Assembly: GCF_009754945.1 (NCBI RefSeq)
Contig: NZ_WPIN01000001.1
Span: forward strand, 186,001 to 250,000
Direction: 5' to 3'
Length of the DNA stretch: 64,000 nucleotides
Source: Spirosoma arboris
GTDB lineage: Bacteria > Bacteroidota > Bacteroidia > Cytophagales > Spirosomataceae
Under the pieces are notes generated by a model. It was not told the DNA's origin and made no database searches. It was given only the letters and a program-made list of their open reading frames with translations. Below, piece after piece: positions 53,749 to 61,991 of this stretch. A program made the translations under genes and the position numbers. Position 1 is the stretch's first letter; each line of letters starts with the position of its first letter.

Positions 53749-54453
53749 TTACAATGGTTTAATTTTCAGATTTCTGAAATAAATAGGAGCTCCAGCGTGC
53801 TTGCCCTGTAAGCCAATATAGCCATGAAGTGGTAAATCGGCGGGTGGTTTGCTGAGCCATTCGGGTACAGGTGAACCATCTGGGTTGGTTTTGGCCGAGG
53901 TGAACTTTGTCAGATCAATCGTATTGACTAACTGGTTGTTAAGCACCACATAAATCATCTTTCCCTGACAGGTGATGGTATAGCGATTCCACTCTTCGGG
54001 CTTCTTAACAACTTGTTGTTTAGTTGCAGCCTGATGGCCAAAAAAAGCACCACATTGCCAGTTGGTAGGCGAATCGGCCCATTTTTTTGCGTGGTCGTCG
54101 GCAATCTGAATCTCTACCGAATTCGGAATCCAATTGGTGGTATCGCTGGCATGGACAACCACGCCACTATTGGTACCATCCGCTGTTTTGAAAAATAAAT
54201 CCAGTACGAAATCATCATAGGGCACAGCCGTCCAGATGGTTTTGTCTGCCGAGGCTGTTAAAACCCCATCTTCTATTGTCCAGACACCTTTTGGGAAACC
54301 AGCATCGGAAAGATCACTGGCGAAGAGCGGTTTCCAGCCAGGACCGCTCGGGTTCGGATGACCTTTGGGAACGGCAACGGAAGGGGATGATTGGGCAAAA
54401 AGCTGACTGGTTATCGCTACAGCAAAGCCAATAAGCAAAAGGTTTTTTTTCAT
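53749..54453 (-). CDS. Secreted DUF1080 (3-keto-disaccharide hydrolase-like) protein
   Basis: 234 residues from the ATG at 54453, which begins a signal peptide (KKNLLLIGFAVAITSQLFAQ); the frame stays open upstream to 54519 but the added residues would bury the signal. Concanavalin-like fold motifs of the family: GWKPLFASDLSDAGFPKGVW, WTIEDGVLTAS, FVLDLFFKTADGTNSGVVV (cited in part), EWNRYTITCQG and GYIGLQGKHAGAPIYFRNLKIKPL. Members cleave 3-keto-glycosides or simply bind carbohydrate. Isolated from the sugar loci here. Confidence 0.88.
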   Translation of the reverse strand: MKKNLLLIGFAVAITSQLFAQSSPSVAVPKGHPNPSGPGWKPLFASDLSDAGFPKGVWTIEDGVLTASADKTIWTAVPYDDFVLDLFFKTADGTNSGVVVHASDTTNWIPNSVEIQIADDHAKKWADSPTNWQCGAFFGHQAATKQQVVKKPEEWNRYTITCQGKMIYVVLNNQLVNTIDLTKFTSAKTNPDGSPVPEWLSKPPADLPLHGYIGLQGKHAGAPIYFRNLKIKPL

Positions 54454-54493
54454 GAAAAGTCTTAGGGAGATAGTCGATTCGCAAAGGGTTTTA

Positions 54494-54565
54494 TTTAGAC
54501 ACAAAGACGCAAAGTACACAAAGTTTTATGCTTTTCTCGGTGTACTTTGTGTCTCTGTGTCTAAA
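54494..54565. repeat. 26-bp inverted repeat of the ACAAAGACGCAAAG type
   Basis: Arms 54494-54519 and 54540-54565 pair at 24 of 26 positions (TTTAGACACAAAGACGC... and its complement). It lies between mnmA (ends 54573) and the DUF1080 start. A fragment of similar style (AAAGACGCAGAGAATACAGAG at ~32589, cited in part) precedes the lactate permease. Confidence 0.85.
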
Positions 54566-54572
54566 CGAATTT

Positions 54573-55742
54573 TTATTGGAGAACTTCTGAACTGATCTGA
54601 AGAGTCGAATCGAAAGAACGATCGCTTTGACGGAAGCTTTTCATGATCCAGCCCCCGCCAATTACGTCGTCTCCTTCGTAGAAAACGGCAGCTTGCCCTG
54701 GGGCAATGGCCGATACGCCTTCATTAAACAACACTTCGATTTTGTCTCCGGTTTGTGAAATGATTGCTGGTGTTCCGGGATCTTTGTACCGCACTTTCGT
54801 TACGGTTTCGAGTGGTCCATCAATATGGTCGTACTTCTGTAGGTTTAATTTACTCACAATCATGCCGTCGCGGAACAGATCTTTATCTACACCCAAGACG
54901 ACTTCATTGGTGTCTTTCCGGATTTCAGTGACGAACATTGGTTGACCGAAAGCCATCCCCAGCCCTTTTCGTTGGCCGATGGTATAGAACGGATAGCCTT
55001 GGTGTTTGCCGAGGACTTTCCCGGAACCTTCCATAACGAAATTTCCACCGGCTACTTCGGCTTCCAGACCCGGCATGCGTCGCTTCAGAAATCCACGATA
55101 ATCATTATCGGGCACAAAACAGATCTCGTATGATTCTGATTTAGTAACCAGTTCCATAAAGCCCCTTTCTTTAGCCATCTCACGAATTTCGGATTTGCGC
55201 AAATGACCCAGCGGCAGTTTTGTTCGGCTCAAACTCTCCTGCGATACACCCCACAATACATAAGATTGATCTTTCAGCGAATCAATGCCTTTGGAAAGAA
55301 TATGTCTCCGGGATGCCGTACCACCGTTCTCTGTGCGTATATGCGCATAATGTCCCGTGGCAATGGATTCACAATCAAGTCGGTCAGCCCGACGGAGTAA
55401 GGCATCCCATTTGATATGAGTATTGCACATAACACAGGGGTTAGGCGTCCGGCCTTCGAGGTATTCGCCCGTGAAATGGTCGATAACAGCATCTCCGAAT
55501 TCTTCCCGAATGTCCAGAATATAATGGGGGAAGCCGAGGCTGACGGCAATGTTGCGGGCGTCGTTAATGCTGTCGAGGCTGCAACAGCCGGTTTCTTTTT
55601 TGGTACCACCTGAGGATGCATAATCCCAGGTTTTCATGGTCATTCCAATGACCTCGTAGCCCTCTTCGTGAAGCAAAACTGCTGCCAATGAAGAGTCAAT
55701 GCCGCCACTCATGGCGACCAGAATTCGTCCGTGTTTGCTCAT
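54573..55742 (-). CDS. mnmA: tRNA 2-thiouridylase
   Basis: 389 residues. PP-loop VAMSGGIDSSLAAVLL at the N-terminus, first catalytic Cys in NPCVMCNTHIKW (~102), second Cys in YEICFVPDNDYRGF (~200), and the C-terminal beta-barrel domain. It adds sulfur to U34 of tRNAs for Lys, Glu and Gln. The divergent side (55743-56028) contains no gene and nothing notable beyond AT-rich sequence. ATG start is supported by family length. Confidence 0.95.
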   Translation of the reverse strand: MSKHGRILVAMSGGIDSSLAAVLLHEEGYEVIGMTMKTWDYASSGGTKKETGCCSLDSINDARNIAVSLGFPHYILDIREEFGDAVIDHFTGEYLEGRTPNPCVMCNTHIKWDALLRRADRLDCESIATGHYAHIRTENGGTASRRHILSKGIDSLKDQSYVLWGVSQESLSRTKLPLGHLRKSEIREMAKERGFMELVTKSESYEICFVPDNDYRGFLKRRMPGLEAEVAGGNFVMEGSGKVLGKHQGYPFYTIGQRKGLGMAFGQPMFVTEIRKDTNEVVLGVDKDLFRDGMIVSKLNLQKYDHIDGPLETVTKVRYKDPGTPAIISQTGDKIEVLFNEGVSAIAPGQAAVFYEGDDVIGGGWIMKSFRQSDRSFDSTLQISSEVLQ

Positions 55743-56028
55743 CTCTGCCGGGGTTCAAAGCCCCGCGATTTATGGTTTAATAGGCTATTATTTGTCTTGG
55801 CGTGTGCTGATTATCAGTCTATTTGGAGGATTGTTCAGCCGAATAGAAACAGGCAAAACCACCTTTTGTTCTACCCTTGGGTATGAGCTGACAAGTGCCA
55901 AAAGATACAGTCTAACAATTTTTAAAAGAAAACCATTCGGTCTATAGTGATAATTCTAGAGCCTCTTCACCCAAAGTCGTTTTCCGGAGAAAAGCTAATT
56001 AGGCTGGTGTTTTGATCTAGTTAGGATT

Positions 56029-56583
56029 TTACACATTGGGCCGTTTCAAATTATCCTGTAATAATTGCCGAATGTCGCGGAGGGTGTCACGAATTTCAGT
56101 GAGAATAGCGTGATCTGTATCCACTGGTTGTTGGCTGCTTCGGGTAGCGATCAATTTTTGACGTTGTTCAATAATGTGCGTGCGGAAGTTCTGAGCATCG
56201 ATAATACCAATAAGTTCCATATCGTGCGCCTGATTGGGACTTTGTCCGGCGGTTTCAAATTTTAAGATGCAAAGATCAAAATACCGAAGCAGCGGACCGG
56301 CCACAAAGGTAACGTCCTGAATGTTTTCGAGCGGAATCGTTTTCTCTACCTGTATCAGAATGCCTTTTTTGAAGCGAAGGGAACGCTCCGATAATTCGCA
56401 TTCGAGATTATGAAAATAGTGGCGACTCCACCACTGCCCCACACCCAAAAACCAGATTGGGAGGAGTAAAATGCCGATGACTGAAATGAACAGAAAGAAG
56501 GATATGTACAGCAACAAGTAGGTCCGAATGATTGGGTTAAAGCTAACCTTCAATGGGAGGGTAAGTTCAGATTGGGGAACCAT
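56029..56583 (-). CDS. Bacterial PH-domain (DUF304) membrane protein
   Basis: 184 residues. Two adjacent membrane helices at ~18-50 (TYLLLYISFFLFISVIGIL, LLPIWFLGVGQWW) are followed by a bacterial PH domain at ~55-130 (LECELSERSLRFKKGILIQVEKTIPLENIQDVTF, cited in part) and a C-terminal coiled region (LTEIRDTLRDIRQLLQDNLK). Related to YdbS/YdbT. Function in this group is not established. Divergent from mutS with ~75 bases between the starts and the mutS -7 element. Confidence 0.85.
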   Translation of the reverse strand: MVPQSELTLPLKVSFNPIIRTYLLLYISFFLFISVIGILLLPIWFLGVGQWWSRHYFHNLECELSERSLRFKKGILIQVEKTIPLENIQDVTFVAGPLLRYFDLCILKFETAGQSPNQAHDMELIGIIDAQNFRTHIIEQRQKLIATRSSQQPVDTDHAILTEIRDTLRDIRQLLQDNLKRPNV

Positions 56584-56657
56584 AAAAAGAGAGTTGATTT
56601 AGCAGCAAGTACCTGTAATTACGGGTGGAAAATAGCCAGATTTTCGCCAAAAAACAC

Positions 56658-56665
56658 TATTTTTG
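56658..56665 (+). promoter_or_regulatory. Bacteroidota -7 promoter element of mutS
   Basis: TATTTTTG matches TAnnTTTG exactly. Transcription would start about 56670-56674, which lies downstream of the TTG at 56663 and upstream of the GTG at 56690, so it decides between those two starts. Confidence 0.6.
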
Positions 56666-56689
56666 TTTACGACAATCCAACAGAAATCA

Positions 56690-59335
56690 GTGAAGACAGC
56701 CACCGCAGCAAAGCCACAAACGAAAAAAAACGAAACTCCTCTCAACCGCCAATATAACCAGATTAAAGCCAAATATCCGGGTGCGTTGTTGCTCTTCCGC
56801 GTCGGAGATTTTTACGAAACCTTTGGGGAAGACGCCGTTCGGGCTAGCAAGATTTTAGGTATTACACTTACCAAACGGAACAACGGTGGGTCGAACGAAG
56901 AATTGGCTGGTTTTCCGCATCACTCACTCGATACACATTTACCAAAACTGGTTCGGGCAGGTGAACGTGTAGCTATCTGCGATCAGTTAGAAGACCCTGC
57001 GCTGGCTAAAGGGATTGTTCGGCGGGGGGTTACAGAATTGGTTACCCCCGGCGTTTCATTTAACGATAACGTACTCGACACCCGGCGCAACAACTACCTC
57101 GCAGCTGTTCATTTTGGCAAGGGAGAGGATCAGTTTGGCGTGTCGTTTCTAGATATTTCGACAGGCGAGTTTTTGGCATCGCAGGGGAATTCTGCCTATG
57201 TCGATAAACTGCTGCAAAGTTTCAATCCGTCGGAAGTACTCTATTGCAAACGTAACCGGCAAGAGTTTGGCGTATTGTTTGGCGACAAGTTTCATACCTA
57301 CACCCTCGAAGACTGGGCATTTACGTATGATTTCGGCTATAATTTCTTGAAACAACACTTTCAGACAACCTCGCTGAAAGGGTTTGGTATTGAAGGTCTG
57401 CCCGATGGTATCATTGCTGCCGGGGTAATTCTACATTACCTGAACGAAACTGAACACAAAGATCTTCAGCATATTACGCGTGTCACCAGGCTTGAAGAAG
57501 ACCGTTATGTCTGGCTTGATCGCTTCACGATTCGCAACCTCGAACTGACAGCTGCGCAGCAGGAGGGGGGCGTTCCGCTGATTCAGATTCTTGACCAGAC
57601 GGTTACGCCTATGGGCGCTCGCTTGTTACGAAAATGGCTGAATCTTCCCCTAAAAGAAAAAGCCCTGATCGATGAGCGACTTAATATGGTTGATTTGCTC
57701 GTTTCAGATATTGATCTGGCCGATGCGATGGTTGGCCACCTGCGGCAAATTGGCGATCTTGAACGGCTGGTTTCGAAAGTGGCCGTTCGTAGAATTAGCC
57801 CTCGTGAGCTGCTACAACTCAAACGGTCGCTGCAACATGTACTACCCATAAAGGAACTGCTTATAACGGCTCTGAGCCAGACTGAATCGCCGTCATTGAA
57901 GAAATATGCCGACCAGCTTAATTCGGTCTCTTTTCTGCTCGATCGTATCGAAACCGAATTGCGCGAAGATCCGCCAGCCCTCTCGAACCAGGGCGGGATG
58001 ATTAAATCTGGCATTAATGCAGAGCTAGACGAACTAACAACGATTGCTTACGCAGGCAAAGATTATTTGTTGCAATTGCAGGAACGCGAAGTGCAACGGA
58101 CCGGTATTAGCTCGCTCAAAGTGGCCTACAACAAGGTGTTCGGTTATTATCTGGAAGTAACGCACGCCCATAAAAACCGTGTGCCTGAGGATTGGATTCG
58201 GAAGCAGACACTGGTGAATGCCGAACGCTATATCACGCCCGAGCTGAAAGAATATGAAGACAAAATTCTGAACGCAGAAGAGCAGATTTTTCAGATCGAA
58301 GCCCGGATGTTTAACGAGCTGGTTTTGGCCGCTGGTGAGTATGTTGGTGCTATTCAACAAAATGCGCGCGTGTTGTCGGTACTCGATGTATTGTCGTCGT
58401 TTGCACGTATCGCAGTGAAGAATAAATACGTTCGGCCACAGATCAATGAAAGCAAAGTTCTGAATATTAAAGATGGTCGGCATGCAGTGATCGAACAGCA
58501 ATTGCCACCTGGCGAACACTACATTCCGAACGATATTTATCTGGACGACGAAACGCAGCAGATCATTATCATTACTGGACCGAATATGGCCGGGAAATCA
58601 GCTTTATTGCGGCAAACAGCCTTGATTGTACTCATGGCCCAATCGGGGAGTTTTGTGCCAGCATCCTCGGCGGAAATTGGCCTTGTCGACAAGATCTTTA
58701 CGCGTGTTGGAGCCAGCGACAACCTCTCGCGAGGAGAAAGTACGTTCATGGTCGAAATGACCGAAACGGCCAGTATCCTGAACAACCTCAGCGAACGAAG
58801 CCTTATCTTGATGGACGAAATCGGACGGGGTACGAGCACTTACGATGGCGTTTCGATTGCCTGGTCTATTGCTGAATACCTACATACCAAAACCGACTGT
58901 CGGCCTAAAACCTTATTTGCCACTCATTATCACGAACTGAACGATTTAGCTACTGATAATCCGCGTATCAAAAACTACAACGTAGCCGTAAAAGAACTGG
59001 GCAACAAAGTGATTTTTCTGCGGAAGCTGAAAGAAGGTGGCTCTGAACACAGTTTCGGGATTCACGTAGCACAAATGGCTGGTATGCCTGCTCAGATCGT
59101 GAGCCGTGCCAATGAGATTTTAAAGCAACTGGAGTCGTCGCACAATCGGGAAACGAACAAGGAAAATATTCGGCAGGCTGTGCCACAGGAACGGGAACTA
59201 GCTTTACGCATCATTGAATCCGGTGACCCAAAAACAGAAGCGATCAAGGAAAAATTACGAGCCATCGACGTGAACCGTCTGACACCTATCGAGGCTTTGT
59301 TGAAATTGAACGAGTTGCTGAAAATGATGGAGTGA
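56690..59335 (+). CDS. mutS: DNA mismatch repair protein MutS
   Basis: 881 residues from GTG 56690 (chosen because the promoter element overlaps the TTG at 56663). The mismatch-binding F-x-E is in RVGDFYETFGEDA. Core domains include KVFGYYLEVTHAHKNRVPE. The ATPase has Walker A GPNMAGKSALLRQTA, then GASDNLSRGESTFMVEM, Walker B LILMDEIGRGTSTYDGVSIA (cited in part) and the ATHYHEL switch. It recognises mismatches and recruits MutL. Full length for MutS1. Confidence 0.95.
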   Translation: MKTATAAKPQTKKNETPLNRQYNQIKAKYPGALLLFRVGDFYETFGEDAVRASKILGITLTKRNNGGSNEELAGFPHHSLDTHLPKLVRAGERVAICDQLEDPALAKGIVRRGVTELVTPGVSFNDNVLDTRRNNYLAAVHFGKGEDQFGVSFLDISTGEFLASQGNSAYVDKLLQSFNPSEVLYCKRNRQEFGVLFGDKFHTYTLEDWAFTYDFGYNFLKQHFQTTSLKGFGIEGLPDGIIAAGVILHYLNETEHKDLQHITRVTRLEEDRYVWLDRFTIRNLELTAAQQEGGVPLIQILDQTVTPMGARLLRKWLNLPLKEKALIDERLNMVDLLVSDIDLADAMVGHLRQIGDLERLVSKVAVRRISPRELLQLKRSLQHVLPIKELLITALSQTESPSLKKYADQLNSVSFLLDRIETELREDPPALSNQGGMIKSGINAELDELTTIAYAGKDYLLQLQEREVQRTGISSLKVAYNKVFGYYLEVTHAHKNRVPEDWIRKQTLVNAERYITPELKEYEDKILNAEEQIFQIEARMFNELVLAAGEYVGAIQQNARVLSVLDVLSSFARIAVKNKYVRPQINESKVLNIKDGRHAVIEQQLPPGEHYIPNDIYLDDETQQIIIITGPNMAGKSALLRQTALIVLMAQSGSFVPASSAEIGLVDKIFTRVGASDNLSRGESTFMVEMTETASILNNLSERSLILMDEIGRGTSTYDGVSIAWSIAEYLHTKTDCRPKTLFATHYHELNDLATDNPRIKNYNVAVKELGNKVIFLRKLKEGGSEHSFGIHVAQMAGMPAQIVSRANEILKQLESSHNRETNKENIRQAVPQERELALRIIESGDPKTEAIKEKLRAIDVNRLTPIEALLKLNELLKMME

Positions 59336-59499
59336 ATCTGCTGAACTATGCTGATTTGTTGCTATCAACAAAGCCCTTTATCCTCAATATATTATTGATG
59401 AGTGTGGAAAGCGCGTTTCGATATAATACAGCTGAAAATGAACTTTGGTGTTGAAGAATTGAGATATATGCGACAGTTATCTGAGTAAACTTCAAATCG

Positions 59500-60618
59500 A
59501 TGAAATGGGACGATAAAAACATAGCGGTTTGGTTGGATAATTTTGAGGATCTTATTTATCCCGTTTCAGTCTATCAGGAGTTGGTTATCGAGGGTAAGGA
59601 CTTCAATGAAAAGTTCTCAATCATGGGTGCCTGGAAAACTGGTTCACTACGAGTGTCGGTTTACGGTAATGCCTATATTGATCAATCAGGTAATCATTAT
59701 GAATTTACAAATCGCTGGAAGTTAGATGCGCCAGTGGGGTACGATACTTGGCAATACATTACGAATAATCAAGAATTTATTCGCGCTCAAGTACCGGACC
59801 AATTTACTAACGAGAACCCTACTATAGTTGAAGAGCTATGCAACAAATCTGGTTTTGAATTTATCTGGACTATGTTTGTGATGCATTGTTTTTACCCTAA
59901 AGTATACCCACTCTACGACCAGCACGTTTATCGAGCTTATTGCTCTATAATGACTGATGGGGAAAAAGTGCCAAGAATAGCCCCTAATAAATGGTCCGAA
60001 TATAGTAAGTATAGAGATTTTTTTATAGAAAAGCTGACTATAACAGGTGCAAATTACTGGGAGTTAGACAGGGCTTTGTGGGCTTTCGGAAAGTCGATCA
60101 AGTTGAAGAAAAATCAAAGTAAAAGAAAACTCATTGGTAAACCTATTGAAACAATGAATCCAATTTCTTTGCAAAAAACCGACAATCAGCACAGCGGTTG
60201 GTATGAAGATTTCACTTTGGGTGGGAAAGCTAAGGAATTTTGTTGGAGGCTTGATTCGACTCGCTCACTATCTATCCACAGAGTGTTTGAAGGGAACAAT
60301 CCAAACGATAAAAAAATAACATTCGAGGAGTTGACAGCCATTCAAGATTACGTACAAAAAAACGGCTGGACAGACTTGGCCAATAGTGTCACAAAACTGA
60401 AAGATAAAACGGAGAAAGACGGTCTAGGCAAATTTCTGTACGAGGAGTTGGATTGGGATACTATCGACGCCCAGCTTGCAAGTCACCTATCCGCGATTTT
60501 TGTTAGTGCTGGTGTTTGGATAAGCAACAATAAAAAAAGGAATATTCAGGTTAAAGTACAGATTAATAAATGGTATGAGACCCTGGAAGCATTTTATCTA
60601 AAAAATTATGAGCAGTAA
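59500..60618 (+). CDS. Hypothetical AT-rich gene, possibly acquired
   Basis: 372 residues, not recognised. Codon use is visibly AT-richer than the flanking mutS. Residues ~115-200 contain HCFYPKVYPLYDQHVYRAY and LDRALWAFGK, a pattern that loosely recalls helix-hairpin-helix DNA-glycosylase-type proteins; this is weak. A second part at ~225-370 (WYEDFTLGGKAKEFCWRLD, ITFEELTAIQDYVQKNGW) has no recognised match. No signal or membrane segment, so it is cytoplasmic. Followed by a Rad52-family gene 92 bases on, suggesting a DNA-related island. Confidence 0.7.
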   Translation: MKWDDKNIAVWLDNFEDLIYPVSVYQELVIEGKDFNEKFSIMGAWKTGSLRVSVYGNAYIDQSGNHYEFTNRWKLDAPVGYDTWQYITNNQEFIRAQVPDQFTNENPTIVEELCNKSGFEFIWTMFVMHCFYPKVYPLYDQHVYRAYCSIMTDGEKVPRIAPNKWSEYSKYRDFFIEKLTITGANYWELDRALWAFGKSIKLKKNQSKRKLIGKPIETMNPISLQKTDNQHSGWYEDFTLGGKAKEFCWRLDSTRSLSIHRVFEGNNPNDKKITFEELTAIQDYVQKNGWTDLANSVTKLKDKTEKDGLGKFLYEELDWDTIDAQLASHLSAIFVSAGVWISNNKKRNIQVKVQINKWYETLEAFYLKNYEQ

Positions 60619-60710
60619 TAATTCGGTATAGTTCACTGTGGCTATTTCGCCTAAAATGAACTATACAGATCTACTGGCGCATCATTGTAAACAAGTAAAC
60701 AACAACGAAA

Positions 60711-61214
60711 ATGGACCTAAACGTATTAACCGCCCCGCTCACTGTGCAGGAAATTGAGTGGCGGGTGCAAAGTCAGACCAAAGATGGTCAGAAGATCATC
60801 GTGGTGCCGTACATCACCAATCGTTGCGTTATGCAGCGGTTCGACGACCAGTTTGGCTGGGCAGGCTGGCAGAATGAAATCAAGGAAATTGATGGTGGTT
60901 TTCTTTGCACCATCACCGCTATTTTGCCCGGTGGCGAAATGATTCGGAAAACCGACGGAGCCAGCCGTACCAGCGTGGAGCCAGTGAAAGGTGGTATCAG
61001 TGATGCTATGAAACGCTGCGCCGTACAGTTCGGCTTGGGGCGCGCTTTGTATGACTTCCCGAAAGTGTTGATTCAAACCACCGATAAATACATTCCCGAC
61101 TGGGCTACACCTTTGTTAGATAAAATGGTAGAGAAGCTCAACGCCGGTGGTGCCGTGCGTGATGTTGTTGTGCTGAAACCTGAACATGCCAAGCCAACGG
61201 CTAAGGCTGTGTAG
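60711..61214 (+). CDS. Rad52/Rad22-family single-strand annealing protein
   Basis: 167 residues. The Rad52 fold signatures are in order: VPYITNRCVMQRFDDQFGW at ~29-47, GGFLCTITAILPGGEMIRK, and the DGASRTSVEPVKGGISDAMK region at ~82-101, then RCAVQFGLGRALYDFPKV. Only the annealing core plus a short tail is present, as in phage Sak-type proteins. It would anneal complementary single strands in recombination or repair. No phage genes lie nearby, but the flanking genes look acquired. Confidence 0.88.
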   Translation: MDLNVLTAPLTVQEIEWRVQSQTKDGQKIIVVPYITNRCVMQRFDDQFGWAGWQNEIKEIDGGFLCTITAILPGGEMIRKTDGASRTSVEPVKGGISDAMKRCAVQFGLGRALYDFPKVLIQTTDKYIPDWATPLLDKMVEKLNAGGAVRDVVVLKPEHAKPTAKAV

Positions 61215-61234
61215 GGCTAAAACGCCATAGAAAT

Positions 61235-61254
61235 TGTATATTCGTAAATATACA
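61235..61254. promoter_or_regulatory. Operator-like palindrome before the small-protein/HNH pair
   Basis: TGTATATT-CGTA-AATATACA: 8-base perfect half-sites around 4 bases, 14 bases before the start codon at 61269. Position and symmetry fit an autoregulatory site of the kind found in toxin-antitoxin operons. Confidence 0.5.
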
Positions 61255-61268
61255 CACACACGTACACA

Positions 61269-61508
61269 ATGACGATTTACTCGGTATATGATCAAGTAGC
61301 TGATCTCCTGGCTACTTTAGATCCAGCTAAAGTTCTGTCCATGAAGGCATCGGCTGATATGCAGATACGTTTCGAAGAACTGGCAGAGAAATCAGCAGAT
61401 GACAAGTTGACCAAAGCCGAAAAGGATGAACTAGATCATTATATTGTTTTGGAGCGACTTATGCGTTTAGCCAAAATTCGTGCGCAATCTGGTAGAGTAG
61501 TATCATGA
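61269..61508 (+). CDS. Small antitoxin-like protein paired with HNH nuclease
   Basis: 79 residues, helical and charged, with FEELAEKSADDKLTKAEKDEL in the middle (cited in part) and a C-terminal Leu/Arg-rich helix (LERLMRLAKIRAQ). The same kind of short protein commonly precedes HNH nucleases of the type that follows, in Bacteroidota and cyanobacteria, as far as can be recalled. Its stop overlaps the nuclease start (ATGA), showing translational coupling. It could be an antitoxin or accessory factor; this is not shown. Confidence 0.75.
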   Translation: MTIYSVYDQVADLLATLDPAKVLSMKASADMQIRFEELAEKSADDKLTKAEKDELDHYIVLERLMRLAKIRAQSGRVVS

Positions 61509-61936
61509 GTCGATACATTCCTGAAGTATTGCGTGATTTGGTGGCTCAGCGTGCTAAATTTTGTTGTGAGTATTGTTGCCTTCCTGCCGACCGTTCATTC
61601 TTTGCGTTTCATATCGACCATGTCGTTAGTATGAAACATGGAGGAGAAACGGCGGCAGATAATCTGGCGTTTGCCTGTTCAATTTGCAACCTAAATAAAG
61701 GATCTGATGTCGCGACTTTTTTAGATGACAATGATCAGTCAGTGCGCTTTTATAACCCACGACGTGATTTATGGCGTGAGCATTTTAGGGCTGAACTAAC
61801 AGGATTACTAATTGCCAAAACTGATATTGGCCGAGCAACAATCAAAATATTAAATCTTAACCATCCCGATTCTATAATTGAACGACGTGAATTAATCCGA
61901 CTTGGTTTGCTTATGATCGAACAGGATAGCAATTAA
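61505..61936 (+). CDS. HNH endonuclease
   Basis: 143 residues. HNH motif with two zinc Cys pairs: CCEYCCLPA (~19-27), the catalytic DHVV (FHIDHVVSMKHGG, ~36-48), the Asn of TAADNLAFACSICN and NKGSD. A C-terminal segment (FYNPRRDLWREHF, IGRATIKILNLNHPD) is characteristic of a specific stand-alone HNH group. It cleaves nucleic acid; whether it acts in defence, as a toxin or in element mobility is open. Overlaps the preceding gene by 4 bases. Confidence 0.88.
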   Translation: MSRYIPEVLRDLVAQRAKFCCEYCCLPADRSFFAFHIDHVVSMKHGGETAADNLAFACSICNLNKGSDVATFLDDNDQSVRFYNPRRDLWREHFRAELTGLLIAKTDIGRATIKILNLNHPDSIIERRELIRLGLLMIEQDSN

Positions 61937-61991
61937 ATTTCACAAACGAGATCATTATAAGTTGTAGGAAAAGTTGCCAGTCTCTATCTTT

